The notes below the pieces were generated by a model, which was not told the DNA's origin, did not search any database, and worked only from the letters and a program-made list of their open reading frames with translations. 16,293 nt of DNA, from the NCBI GenBank assembly GCA_003477185.1, contig DMTJ01000239.1, positions 1-16,293 of the forward strand. The letters are read 5' to 3'. The DNA is from Lentisphaeria bacterium. Its GTDB lineage: Bacteria > Verrucomicrobiota > Lentisphaeria > JABSQK01 > UBA12247. How positions within the stretch are numbered: the first letter of the stretch is position 1; each line of letters starts with the position of its first letter. The position numbers and the translations under genes were made by a program. This document shows, piece after piece, positions 9,401 to 16,293 of this stretch.

Positions 9401-9646
9401 ACCTCACTGGACGGCAAGACCTGGACCGAACTCGATAACGCTGGCAAGCCCTTCCGCTTTGCCCGTGCCAGCGGAGAAGACCGCTGCATGGCTGCGACCA
9501 ATCTCGTTGGCGACAACCTCCCGGTCTGCTTCCACAGCGTCAAAGCCCGCTACGTCAAGCTAGTCCCCGACCTCCGCCCGTGCGTCGGCAACTGGGGTGC
9601 CAAGACCTTCGGCGTAAGTCAAGTCCGCTTCACAGAGAAGCAATAA
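6410..9646 (+). CDS. GH95-like glycoside hydrolase with Big2-like and F5/8 type C-like C-terminal domains
   Basis: This large carbohydrate-active protein (1078 residues) resembles the GH95 group ((alpha/alpha)6-barrel enzymes, mainly alpha-L-fucosidases and alpha-L-galactosidases). Residues ~30-265 form the N-terminal beta-sandwich (TYFITRTDFW). Residues ~270-640 form the barrel, with WGGNYTMNYNGEAPFW (conserved N323 and N325), NPGPELGYVR (E458, possible acid) and HVYPGEA. The characterised-family motif DGNFG is not present; the equivalent place reads HGIEAVG (608-614). A small sandwich domain follows (~650-780), then a Big2-like Ig domain (~787-890) and an F5/8 type C-like sugar-binding domain (~895-1078, TSLDGKTWTEL, ARYVKLVP). 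No signal peptide is visible at the N-terminus. The ATG lies 6 bp after the preceding remnant with only GAGAG 11 bp upstream. The fold family is fairly secure; the substrate is unknown. Confidence 0.8.
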   Translation: MTEMWTDLKATIQSLTVPYTGVLNTTTECRTIPDCPLTGSGACTVAMEAEDGCLTYFITRTDFWVNDVQEGGENGRGFPHYKINPAPIGRLRIRCDGEATSAIHTQDMSMASIRSVFPVAGGTLTSTLVPLAQEDRIIVALRATADTDVCIELEASQHNRLCVTMEGVQDGSLWCAKELTSVLISNACIAAAVLGADAVDIAADAALKPYLRVTVRAGEEAHLVLAVKSNKDDYQHRDQALAAVAEFAAADIAPALAAHRQWWQDFWLRSTVNLDDHELMRFYYGATYALGCCCEISGRTPPGLAGGWVQNDAPIWGGNYTMNYNGEAPFWGLISSNRQQLGMPYVRMINDFIPRGRILARELKTKGIVMPVMIEPWGHTDHPDALYQKSNASLAAVYLVNYYDHTHDHAFMREYLYPYLLELTAFWEDNLVLLDGRYTIQDSTARERLPGDLNPGPELGYVRMVFAAALTGSEVLGIDLGKRAQWQDYLARLSDYPTTCENGSPMFKETENRREVAMHGLHDNPVCLDHVYPGEAACTPAYQLLTRNTLDYLDSWKQENAFPRIFSQAVRGKYEPEAILGHLKARFTLGPAPFETLRNNCTISPKVHGIEAVGAIEAVNAMLVRDNGDGIEIFNNWPRQRNAAFTQLRTKGAFLVSARLEAAVVVDVAIISEQGQECAIYNPWPDSEVTVTGADGSTQRLRGVTLRWTTLAGGRYQLQPSTALYHLDGDQLTAMADGALDLRSRTPGSGTKVLHGDQVVAESREQIVSFPVQAGRVYTIRESPLPLLATVQIDEACRSVPADCQNTLDILFDTLDDACRLRHHLHLSDGSVAEQPDSVCYTLNSTDVVEITPDHVVRPLAAGKCEIRYTISSHGVELRGTLLAQVMSRKVVRNVTATTEGETQSWGRPMHTPECAVEGDGMSGADVTDTQRPNPYGTGLFGTQLSPGAETLLTFDLKRELELDQMWVWNYHCPDDNYRRLWWHGGSAVGIRDVRVYTSLDGKTWTELDNAGKPFRFARASGEDRCMAATNLVGDNLPVCFHSVKARYVKLVPDLRPCVGNWGAKTFGVSQVRFTEKQ

Positions 9647-9723
9647 CAGCCATGAACCGATCCAACCTGTCGGAAGCACTACCTGTCAGGGCTCCCAGTT
9701 GATGGCGGCAATGGTGGAGTAAT

Positions 9724-9761
9724 CTAGTGTGGTAGATCGCTAGGGTGACACACCACACTAG
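9724..9761. repeat. Perfect 10-bp inverted repeat with 18-nt centre
   Basis: CTAGTGTGGT (9724-9733) and ACCACACTAG (9752-9761) are exact reverse complements. The loop contains a further CTAG and a GGTG-ACA-CACC alternative stem (9744-9754) that would compete with the long hairpin. No T run follows, so it is not a standard terminator. It may be a transcription-factor operator, a processing or stability hairpin after the hydrolase gene, or a switchable leader structure. Its position 195 bp before the thuA-like start does not decide between these. Confidence 0.6.
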
Positions 9762-9892
9762 GATTCTGTCGGATATGCGTTTAGCGTGTTGGACAACTCA
9801 GTCGACGGTTCGTCCGATCGTGCTGAAGGATATTTCGATTTTGGGGAGCGGATCGTTAGATTTCATAGTCCTCCACCTACTCTGTAAAACGA

Positions 9893-9913
9893 AAACCAAC
9901 TATTGATTGGTTT
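9893..9913. repeat. AT-rich 7-bp inverted repeat upstream of thuA-like gene
   Basis: AAACCAA (9893-9899) and TTGGTTT (9907-9913) are exact reverse complements around a 7-nt centre, 43 bp before the ATG at 9956. TTGGTTT is partly repeated directly (TTGGTTTGGTTT, 9907-9918). The position would suit an operator or leader hairpin, but a chance repeat in AT-rich DNA is possible. Confidence 0.35.
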
Positions 9914-9955
9914 GGTTTATCCCAGAAAAAAAGAACGTAAACAACGGTAGACAAA

Positions 9956-10969
9956 ATGAGACAAAGAGCATTTTTCGTAGGATTAGCATTTCTGGCCATG
10001 ATCGGCCTAGCGGATGCGAGCTTGCCCAAGAACGTGGTCGTGTATGAAGGAGAAAGCGGCCCGGGCAAAAGCAAGCACGTGGTCTTTATCGCATCCGACC
10101 ACGAGTATCGAGCTGAAGAAACCTGCCCGGCCATTGCCCGTATCCTGGCAAAACACCATGGCTTTAAATGCTCGGTCATCTTCGGCGTCAACGACCAAGG
10201 CTTCATTGATCCTGGCAGCTCGAACATCGCCGGTACCAAGCTGTTGGATGAGGCAGACCTGCTATTTATTTTTACGCGTTTTCTAGACCCCAGCGACGAA
10301 CAGATGAAGCCGATCGATGATTATCTGAATCGGGCAGGGCCGGTTATCGGCCTGCGTACGTCCACCCATGCGTTCAGAAATCCTAAATCTACCTATAAGA
10401 AGTATAGCTTCAGGTACCCGGGCGATGAGTACAAGTTCGGCTTTGGCCGCCAAGTGCTGGGCGAGAGCTGGGCCGGGCACTATGGCCCGAATCACAAGTC
10501 CAGTACCCGGCTGGATATTGTGCCCAAGAACCAGGGCCACGTGGTCCTGAGCGGCTGCAAGGACATGCATGGGATGGCCGGCGCATACAAGGCCGATCCT
10601 GAACCTAATTCGGTAGTTCTTGCGATGTCGCAGCCCCTGAGCGGCATGGAGCCGGACTCGGCCACGGACGAGTCCAAGAAGCCAGTTCCGGGTCTTTGGG
10701 TGCGCACCTATCAGGGCGCTAAAGGCAAGGAAGGACGCGTCTTGGCTACCACCCAGGGAGCCTCCGAGTGCATCCTCAACGACGGTCTCAGGCGCTGCCT
10801 GATCAACGGCGTGTTCTGGACCATGGGGCTGGAAGAGCACATTACGGATGATCTGGCGATCGATTTCGTGGGCCCCTACAAACCCAAAACCTTCAATTTC
10901 AAGGGCCAGAGTAAGGACGTTCTGCCATCCACCCTGTCTGGGTACGAAAGCGCTATCCTGCCGAAGTAG
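9956..10969 (+). CDS. Exported ThuA-like domain protein
   Basis: The 337-residue protein starts with a clear signal peptide (MRQRAFFVGLAFLAMIGLADA, cleavage around residue 21), so it should act outside the cytoplasm. The mature part is a ThuA-like, glutamine-amidotransferase-like fold: VVFIASDHEYRAEETCP near the start, DLLFIFTRFLDPSDEQMKPIDDYLNRAGPVIGLRTSTHAF in the middle, and VLATTQGASECILNDGLRRCLINGVFWTMGLE near the end. ThuA of Sinorhizobium works in trehalose catabolism through 3-keto sugars. Exported relatives are abundant in Planctomycetes and Verrucomicrobia, commonly beside sugar dehydrogenases and CxxCH proteins. The ATG is preceded by only a weak GGT. An SGNH/propeller/cytochrome gene follows 80 bp downstream, and an ABC sugar importer lies further on. 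Family is confident; the reaction is not known from sequence. Confidence 0.85.
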   Translation: MRQRAFFVGLAFLAMIGLADASLPKNVVVYEGESGPGKSKHVVFIASDHEYRAEETCPAIARILAKHHGFKCSVIFGVNDQGFIDPGSSNIAGTKLLDEADLLFIFTRFLDPSDEQMKPIDDYLNRAGPVIGLRTSTHAFRNPKSTYKKYSFRYPGDEYKFGFGRQVLGESWAGHYGPNHKSSTRLDIVPKNQGHVVLSGCKDMHGMAGAYKADPEPNSVVLAMSQPLSGMEPDSATDESKKPVPGLWVRTYQGAKGKEGRVLATTQGASECILNDGLRRCLINGVFWTMGLEEHITDDLAIDFVGPYKPKTFNFKGQSKDVLPSTLSGYESAILPK

Positions 10970-10983
10970 AGCGGCACTATTTT

Positions 10984-10996
10984 CCGCCAGTGGCGG
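10984..10996. repeat. Small GC-rich hairpin between thuA-like and cytochrome genes
   Basis: CCGCC-AGT-GGCGG forms a 5-bp stem with a 3-nt loop, 15 bp after the thuA-like stop. A T run precedes it but none follows, so it would be at best a weak terminator or a processing site on the plus strand. The 80-bp gap (10970-11049) holds nothing else that I can see. Confidence 0.35.
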
Positions 10997-11049
10997 CCCA
11001 GTGTTCCGCCTTCAAAACTACGTCTTAACTCATCGATGAATCCCCTCGT

Positions 11050-14001
11050 ATGCTGAAAACCATGTTCATTCTAACGATCCTGTTGTTGGGAACCTTCCGC
11101 GCTGCCGCGGTCGACGTACCCGCCGACACGACGGATCCTCTCCCGTTTACCTTTCACCGCGACGACGTGGTCGCCATGATCGGCAACGCATTGCCCGACC
11201 GTATGCAGCACGAGGGCTGGTTAGAAACCGCCCTGCAGAGCCAACTCGGCGGGCTAAATGTGCGTTTTCGCAACATGGGGTTCTCGGGCGATCTCGTGGA
11301 CCGCGCGCCCCGGCAAAAAGGGTGCATGTCGCGGGACGACTATCTCAGCCATGTCAAAGCCGATGTCATCTTTGCCTTCTTTGGCTACAACGAATCGTTT
11401 GACGGGCCAGCGAAAGCGGATGCCTACCGCAAAGGCTTGGTGAAGTTGGTGCAGCATCTCCGAGCTAGACAGCCCAATGGGACATCCTTCCCGCGTTTCG
11501 TGCTATTCAGCCCGATCGCGTTTGAAGAGACCGGCGACCCCAACCTGCCGGACGGCAGCGAACACAATCCCCGCTTGGCAGCCTACGCCGAAGCCACGCG
11601 CCTGGCCGCAGCCGATGCCGGGGTGGCGTATGTGGACCTCTACACGCCTAGCCTGGACCTATTTGAAAAAAGCGATGCACGCCTGACGGTCAACGGCGCT
11701 CACCTAAACGAAGAAGGCCATCGTCTTCTGGCGGCCACCGTCGCCACCGCGCTCTTCGAGCGGCCGGTCATGCTTGGTGCTCAGCAGGAAGCTTTGCGGA
11801 CAGCAGTGAAGGACAAGAACTGGCACTGGCATAACCGCTATCGCGCCACCGATGGCAACGACATCTGGGGTAGCCGCGCCCGTCTCACCTTCATGAACAA
11901 GCAGAACAACGGCGCCGTACTCAAACACGAGATGGTCATGCTGGATAGCCTGGCGGCAAATCGCGATCGCAAGATCTGGGCGGTTTCTCAGGGCCAGGAC
12001 CATGTCCTTGATGACAGCAATGTCCCCGCACCAATCGCGGTCGCCTCGAACATCGGGGGAGGGAGTGGAAGTTCCAGCGCTATAAAGGAAGGCAGCCCGG
12101 ATTATCTAGCGGCGGCGGAGAGCGCCAAGCAACTGACGGTGCCGGAAGGCTATGCCGTGAATGTGTTTGCCTCGGAGGAGATGTTTCCCAGCTTGGCCAA
12201 TCCAGTGCAAATGCAAGTCGATGGCAAGGGCCGGATTTGGGCCGCATCCTGGAACTCTTACCCGAAATGGGAACCGCTCACCGAGCTGAAAGACAGTCTG
12301 ATGATCTTTGAAGACGTGGATAAAGACGGCGTGGCAGATAAGCACATCGTTTTCGCGAAAGTACACAACCCCGTTGGCTTCGAATTCTGGAATGGTGGGG
12401 TGCTGGTGACCGCCGGGCCCGATCTACTCTTTCAAAAAGATACCGACGGCGACGACCGTGCCGACGTTCGCACTGTCGTGCTGGGCGGCCTCGGCACGGC
12501 CGACACCCACCACTCTGCTAATAACCTCACCTATGGTCCTGGCGGCGGCATCTACTGGCAAAGCGGCATCTTTCTGGTCCACAATCATGAGCATCCTTGG
12601 GGGAAATCCTTGCAGACGGGGGCTAGCGGCATGTATCGCTTCGACCCGCGTCGAGCGACCATCAAGTACCATTCCGGAGGCAGCGGCCCCAATCCCCACG
12701 GCACCAGCTTCGACTACTGGGGCTATTGCTACGCGAACGACGGCACGGGGGGGCGGCCCTATCAGGTGCGCCCCGATGGCCAGGGTTTCAAAATGCACAG
12801 CCTGCTCAACCGCGAAGTCCGCCCAGTGGCCGCGAATGTCATCATCTCTTCCCCCCACTTTCCCGATGATATCCAGGGCGATTTTGCAATGTGTAACACA
12901 ATCGGCTTTCTGGGGCTCAAGACCTATAAGTTGCACAAGGACGGTTCTGACAAACCGCCCAAGCGCACAGGCGAGGCCTGGGGCACCCGCCGGGAACCGC
13001 TGCTCGAGAGCAAGGACCGCAACTTTCGGCCTACCGACGCGGTGTTTGGCGAAGACGGCGCGCTCTACGTCTCGGATTGGCAGAACGTGATTATCGGGCA
13101 TATGCAGCACAACGTCCGTGATCCCAGCCGGGATAAGAGCCACGGCCGTATTGTGCGCGTGACCTACCCCAGCCGCCCGCTGCAGAAACCAGTGGCGATC
13201 GACGGCCAGCCGATCCTGGCCCTACTTGAAAACCTAAAGCATCCTGCAGATGGCGTACGCCATCGTACCCGGGTTGAATTGAGCGAGCGCGATAGCAGCA
13301 AAGTGCTGGAAGCGGCCCGGCTTTGGGCCAAAGACTTTGACCCGGCCAAGGAAGATGAGGCCCATCACTTGCTCGAAGCGCTGTGGCTCCATCAGCAGCA
13401 TAATGTTCGCAATGAGCGATTACTGGAGAAGCTGCTCGCCTCGCCGATTGAACACGCCCGCATCGCAGCTGGTACCGTAAAGCATTTCTGGCGCACGGTC
13501 GATACCGCCACAGGCGGCACAGTTTTTATCGAGAAGAAGAAGTCAAAAAAGGTGGCAGCCCCTAAGCATCTTTCTAAGAAAGATGTCAAATCCTACCAGG
13601 CTGGCGCAGAAATTTTTTCGCGCGATGCCCATTGCAGCACCTGCCATCAGGCTGACGGCCAGGGCCTGGCCAAAGTGTACCCACCGCTGGCTGGGACCAA
13701 GTGGGTGTTAGGCGACGAAGAACGATTGATCAAGCTCACTCTGCACGGCCTGTTTGGAGACATCGAGGTCAAGGGCGTCCCGTACAGCATCAAAACCGGC
13801 ACGCCGCCTATGACCGCCTTTGGCGCGCTGCTGAACAATCAGGAAATCGCCGACGTCCTGACCTACGTGCGCAACAGCTGGGGTAACGAGGCACCCGCCA
13901 TACGCGCTGAAACAGTGAAGCGCGTGCGCATCGCCACCGAAGGCCAAAGCATGTTCTGGAAGCCTCAAGCTCTACTCAAAGCTCACCCATTTGCCAACTA
14001 G
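11050..14001 (+). CDS. Exported SGNH-like / beta-propeller / CxxCH cytochrome c fusion (PVC-type heme-binding protein)
   Basis: This 983-residue multidomain protein is typical of PVC bacteria. Residues 1-20 are a signal peptide ([20 protein letters not shown]). Residues ~38-230 form an SGNH-hydrolase-like domain with NMGFSGD (75-81), FGYNES (111-116) and [10 protein letters not shown] (H218). Block I reads IGNAL (44-48), so Ala47 replaces the Ser nucleophile. Residues ~353-715 form a beta-propeller like soluble sugar dehydrogenases ([39 protein letters not shown]). Residues ~720-830 are helical, HEAT-like. The end is a cytochrome c domain with C862-S-T-C865-H866 binding heme and M921 in PPMTAFG as likely axial ligand. 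It presumably acts in the periplasm, passing electrons from a substrate to heme. No good ribosome binding site precedes the ATG. The substrate-binding protein gene begins 10 bp downstream. Domain calls are confident; substrate and dehydrogenase activity are inferred. Confidence 0.88.
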   Translation: MLKTMFILTILLLGTFRAAAVDVPADTTDPLPFTFHRDDVVAMIGNALPDRMQHEGWLETALQSQLGGLNVRFRNMGFSGDLVDRAPRQKGCMSRDDYLSHVKADVIFAFFGYNESFDGPAKADAYRKGLVKLVQHLRARQPNGTSFPRFVLFSPIAFEETGDPNLPDGSEHNPRLAAYAEATRLAAADAGVAYVDLYTPSLDLFEKSDARLTVNGAHLNEEGHRLLAATVATALFERPVMLGAQQEALRTAVKDKNWHWHNRYRATDGNDIWGSRARLTFMNKQNNGAVLKHEMVMLDSLAANRDRKIWAVSQGQDHVLDDSNVPAPIAVASNIGGGSGSSSAIKEGSPDYLAAAESAKQLTVPEGYAVNVFASEEMFPSLANPVQMQVDGKGRIWAASWNSYPKWEPLTELKDSLMIFEDVDKDGVADKHIVFAKVHNPVGFEFWNGGVLVTAGPDLLFQKDTDGDDRADVRTVVLGGLGTADTHHSANNLTYGPGGGIYWQSGIFLVHNHEHPWGKSLQTGASGMYRFDPRRATIKYHSGGSGPNPHGTSFDYWGYCYANDGTGGRPYQVRPDGQGFKMHSLLNREVRPVAANVIISSPHFPDDIQGDFAMCNTIGFLGLKTYKLHKDGSDKPPKRTGEAWGTRREPLLESKDRNFRPTDAVFGEDGALYVSDWQNVIIGHMQHNVRDPSRDKSHGRIVRVTYPSRPLQKPVAIDGQPILALLENLKHPADGVRHRTRVELSERDSSKVLEAARLWAKDFDPAKEDEAHHLLEALWLHQQHNVRNERLLEKLLASPIEHARIAAGTVKHFWRTVDTATGGTVFIEKKKSKKVAAPKHLSKKDVKSYQAGAEIFSRDAHCSTCHQADGQGLAKVYPPLAGTKWVLGDEERLIKLTLHGLFGDIEVKGVPYSIKTGTPPMTAFGALLNNQEIADVLTYVRNSWGNEAPAIRAETVKRVRIATEGQSMFWKPQALLKAHPFAN

Positions 14002-14011
14002 TCGAGTCTCG

Positions 14012-15259
14012 ATGAAAACTACTATTTTCCTTTCTTTTGCCCTCGGGGCATTCTGCGCCGCCGCGGCCGAACCCTTGTCCATCTGGATCAGTTCCTACCA
14101 AGACAAGCAGTACTATGAGAACATGGTTCGGGAGTACAAAAAAGTCGACACCAGTTTCGATGCCGAAGTCCATGCCTTCGGCTTTATGGAAATGGGGGAC
14201 AAGCTTACCGCGGCGATCAAAACAGGGAAGGGCGCCCCCGATATTGTCCAGCTTGACGAGATCCCATTCAGCATGTTCCTGCGTGGTGAGGTGCCCTTTG
14301 TCGACCTGGCCGAGCGGCTGCAGCGCGACAAGCTCGCTGACAAATTCCACCCCCAGCGCCTGGCGCTCTTTTCGCAGCAGGAAAAAGTCTACGGCCTGCC
14401 CCAGTCGCTCAGTGCCTACGTGTTTTACTATCGCAAAGACCAGTTCGAGGAGCTTGAGATCAGCCCGGTAAGCCTTGCGACCTGGGAGAAACTGGCGGAA
14501 GTCGGAGAATCGTTGCAGCAATCCGGCCAGGCCCTCATGGCCTTGGACTCCTCGTTCTTCGAGATCTTGTTGCGCCAGCGTGGTGGGCGCATGTTCGACG
14601 AGCAGGGCAAAGCCTTCCCTGATATGGACTTGGCCGTTGAAGTGCTCACCTTTCTAAAGATGCTCAACGGCCACGGAATCGCCATCGCCCCGGGCCAAGG
14701 CTCGATCTATATGCCGCTGTTTTTTAGCTCAGATGTTATGGACGGCGAGGTGCTTTGCCTGATGGGCGCCGATTGGTATGGGCTGGACATGCTCCAGGTG
14801 AACGCGCCAGATATGGCCGGGAAATGGGGTATCATGCCGCTGCCGACCTGGGCCGACGACCCCGACCATAAAACCACGTTTCCCACTGCTACTTTTGCTG
14901 GCCAGGGCCTGATGATTTATAGCGGCAGCAAAGCCATCGATCCGTCATGGAATTTCATCAAATGGGTCATGACCGATCTCGAGGCCAACGTCGCGCGCTA
15001 TGCTCAGGGCAACAGCTTTCCGGCCTACAAGCCCGCCTGGACCGACCCACGCATCCTGGCCAGTTCGGACTATTTCAGCGGAGACTCCATGGGGAAAACG
15101 CTGCTTGATGTCTCCAAAAGACTCCCAGCGATTGCGATGAATGCTAAGCGAGGCCAAGCGGTGTTCATGCTCCGTGAACAGGTGTTCTCCTCGGTCATCT
15201 ACGGCGGCACCTCGCCACAAGAGGCCTTGGCCGAGTTGAAGGCAATTCTCGATAAATGA
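14012..15259 (+). CDS. ABC transporter sugar-binding protein (extracellular solute-binding family 1)
   Basis: This is the periplasmic receptor of an ABC importer of the maltose / glycerol-3-phosphate / oligosaccharide class. From the ATG at 14012 it has 415 residues, normal for the family. It starts with a signal peptide (MKTTIFLSFALGAFCAAAA, then EPLSIWISSY). Family features are the early GKGAPDIVQLDEIPFSMFL segment, LFSQQEKVYGLPQSLSAYVFYYRKDQF, the TFAGQGLMIYSGSKAID region, the WNFIKWVMT helix, and a C-terminal SPQEALAELKAILDK helix. An in-frame TTG at 13991 would overlap the cytochrome gene and add residues before the signal peptide, so I reject it. The Cys at position 15 is not in a canonical lipobox. 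The gene follows the cytochrome gene by 10 bp and overlaps the permease gene by 4 bp (ATGA), so all three are probably one transcript. The exact sugar cannot be read from the sequence. Confidence 0.92.
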   Translation: MKTTIFLSFALGAFCAAAAEPLSIWISSYQDKQYYENMVREYKKVDTSFDAEVHAFGFMEMGDKLTAAIKTGKGAPDIVQLDEIPFSMFLRGEVPFVDLAERLQRDKLADKFHPQRLALFSQQEKVYGLPQSLSAYVFYYRKDQFEELEISPVSLATWEKLAEVGESLQQSGQALMALDSSFFEILLRQRGGRMFDEQGKAFPDMDLAVEVLTFLKMLNGHGIAIAPGQGSIYMPLFFSSDVMDGEVLCLMGADWYGLDMLQVNAPDMAGKWGIMPLPTWADDPDHKTTFPTATFAGQGLMIYSGSKAIDPSWNFIKWVMTDLEANVARYAQGNSFPAYKPAWTDPRILASSDYFSGDSMGKTLLDVSKRLPAIAMNAKRGQAVFMLREQVFSSVIYGGTSPQEALAELKAILDK

Positions 15260-16221
15260 AGGGGTTGGGTGTGTCTGCACGCCTCGCTTCGCCATATCGC
15301 TCTTCCCTAGGCTGGCTGCTGCTTCCGTTCTTCACCAGCTTGATTCTGTTTTGGCTGATTCCTCTGTCCACCGGCCTCAAGCGCAGTCTTCATGAAGATC
15401 CCGCCGCCATCGCGGCGCATTCCACCGGGGCACCTGCGAGCGGCCTGACCTTGAAGAACTACCGCGACCTATGGGCTGACAGTCAATACCGCAAAGCGTT
15501 CGCCAATACGCTCGTCTACGGCACCTCTTCCATTCTGATCATTATTCCGCTGGCCTTTTTCCTGGCTCACTTGCTACAGTTGAGTCACCGGTCCCTTCGT
15601 TCGCTGCTGACCTTTGGCCTGGTTCTACCGGCCCTAGCTCCGCCCGTGATCCTCGGCATCCTCTTTCTGATGGTCTTTCACGGGCGCTTTGGCCTACTCA
15701 ATACACTCTGTGTCTATCCGCTGCAGCAGGCTCTTCAGATGCTGCAGGAGGGCGGAGCTGGTCCCGTGCCGATCCACTGGCTCAAGGATCCTGCGTTCAT
15801 CATGCCGGCGATGATTCTGCAAGGCGTATGGCGCTGGACAGGCTTTATCGCGCTCTTCTTCTTGTGCGGCTTGGAGGCAATTCCGAAGACCTACTACGAA
15901 GCCGCCCGCCTTGAAGGAGCGAGCTGGCTGCAGACCATCCGTCTGGTCAGCTTCCCCTATCTCAAGCCCGTTATTGTGTTTGCCATCGTCTATCTGCTGA
16001 TCGATGCGTTCGCCATGTTCAGCGGTGCCTACGCCCTGCTGGGAGGCTCAGGTGGGACGGACAATGCCGGTCTGCTGCTGGTCTCCTATGCGTATTTCAC
16101 TGGGTTCAAGTTTCACGAGCCTGCCTACGCGTCTGCCATCAGTCTATCCGTGGTCCCGCTCATGCTGGTGGTCATCGGAATTGTGCTGATCATTGCCTCG
16201 CGGCGAGAGGCGAAGGCATGA
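15256..16221 (+). CDS. ABC sugar transporter permease, MalF/UgpA type
   Basis: This is the first membrane permease of the importer, spanning the inner membrane and coupling to an ATPase not seen in the window. The 321-residue protein has about six hydrophobic segments: ~18-40 (WLLLPFFTSLILFWLIPLSTG), ~90-110, ~120-145, ~180-205, ~235-260 and ~290-312. The EAA loop that docks with the ATPase is clear (YYEAARLEGASWLQTIRL ~220-237, followed by SFPYLKP). A family-typical NTLVYG segment precedes the second helix. The start ATG overlaps the binding-protein stop (ATGA at 15256-15259) and the stop overlaps the next permease start (ATGA at 16218-16221), indicating translational coupling. It is a standard member of the family. 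Confidence 0.94.
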   Translation: MKGLGVSARLASPYRSSLGWLLLPFFTSLILFWLIPLSTGLKRSLHEDPAAIAAHSTGAPASGLTLKNYRDLWADSQYRKAFANTLVYGTSSILIIIPLAFFLAHLLQLSHRSLRSLLTFGLVLPALAPPVILGILFLMVFHGRFGLLNTLCVYPLQQALQMLQEGGAGPVPIHWLKDPAFIMPAMILQGVWRWTGFIALFFLCGLEAIPKTYYEAARLEGASWLQTIRLVSFPYLKPVIVFAIVYLLIDAFAMFSGAYALLGGSGGTDNAGLLLVSYAYFTGFKFHEPAYASAISLSVVPLMLVVIGIVLIIASRREAKA

Positions 16222-16293
16222 AGACGCGATCAGAGCTGTGGGCCACCCTGGTGCTCATTCCCATCGTCTTGCTCGCGGTCTATCCGTTCGTCT
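16218..16293 (+). CDS. Second ABC sugar permease, N-terminal fragment cut by window edge
   Basis: Only 25 codons are visible. They read a short basic start (MKTRSELW) and the beginning of a hydrophobic helix (ATLVLIPIVLLAVYPFV), as expected for a MalG/UgpE-type permease. The start overlaps the first permease stop by 4 bp and GGCGAAGG lies just upstream. The call rests on position in the binding protein-permease-permease order rather than on family motifs, which are outside the window. Confidence 0.75.
   Translation, partial: MKTRSELWATLVLIPIVLLAVYPFV

Larger units (their letters stand above)
9647..9955. other. Intergenic stretch between the hydrolase and thuA-like gene
   Basis: I see no gene in these 309 bases. 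They hold a long perfect inverted repeat (9724-9761) and a shorter AT-rich one (9893-9913). A regulatory role for the downstream sugar genes is plausible. I found no promoter with good matches to both -35 and -10. Confidence 0.6.

Noticed and set aside
10984..10996. Intrinsic terminator after the thuA-like gene
   Set aside because: The stem is only 5 bp and no T run follows it on the plus strand, so it is listed only as a small hairpin.
13991..14011. TTG at 13991 as start of the binding-protein gene
   Set aside because: It would overlap the cytochrome gene and put seven residues before a complete signal peptide; the ATG at 14012 fits better.
14045..14070. Possible lipoprotein signal (Cys15) in the binding protein
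   Set aside because: The residues before the Cys (LGAF) do not form a lipobox, and a normal AAAA cleavage region follows.

Overview
The window looks like chromosome of a bacterium from the PVC superphylum (Planctomycetota, Verrucomicrobiota, Lentisphaerota and relatives), with fairly GC-rich coding DNA. The assignment rests on gene types. One gene is a large SGNH / beta-propeller / CxxCH cytochrome fusion of the type called 'PVC-type heme-binding'. Another is a remnant of the methyltransferase-like plus quinoprotein-like proteins typical of Planctomycetes and Lentisphaerae. The ribonucleotide reductase radical subunit has the residue signature of class Ic, best known from Chlamydiae, also a PVC phylum. 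The assignment is an inference; no rRNA or phylogenetic marker was aligned.

The left part (1-4300, minus strand) is a DNA-precursor operon in the order nrdA - pyrF - nrdB. The genes are tightly packed (13 and 25 bp gaps), and nrdB runs off the left edge. Upstream of nrdA there is a good sigma70-like promoter (TTAACA - 18 bp - TATATT). Two NrdR-box-like palindromes accompany it, one over the -10 and one just downstream of the predicted transcription start. PyrF makes UMP and NrdAB makes deoxyribonucleotides, so the operon spans de novo pyrimidine and dNTP supply.

The middle part (4300-6403) holds about 620 bp without a convincing gene, ending in two small hairpins. Two gene remnants on the plus strand follow. 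The first is the N-terminal part of a methyltransferase-like/quinoprotein-like protein, cut off just after the propeller begins. The second is a sialate O-acetylesterase from which the whole catalytic core has been lost in frame, and which carries a one-base shift in a run of six C near its end. They look like the decayed front of a glycan-use cluster.

The right part (6410-16293, plus strand) is an accessory carbohydrate locus. It contains a 1078-residue GH95-like glycoside hydrolase with Big2-like and F5/8-C-like domains, then a 309-bp gap with a perfect 10-bp inverted repeat. After that come an exported ThuA-like protein, the exported SGNH/propeller/cytochrome c protein, and an ABC sugar importer (binding protein, permease, second permease cut by the right edge). 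Spacing of 10 bp and two ATGA overlaps tie the cytochrome gene and the importer together. A reasonable reading is that glycans are cut by the hydrolase, sugars are possibly oxidised in the periplasm by the propeller-cytochrome protein with help from ThuA, and products are taken up by the importer. The oxidative step is inference.
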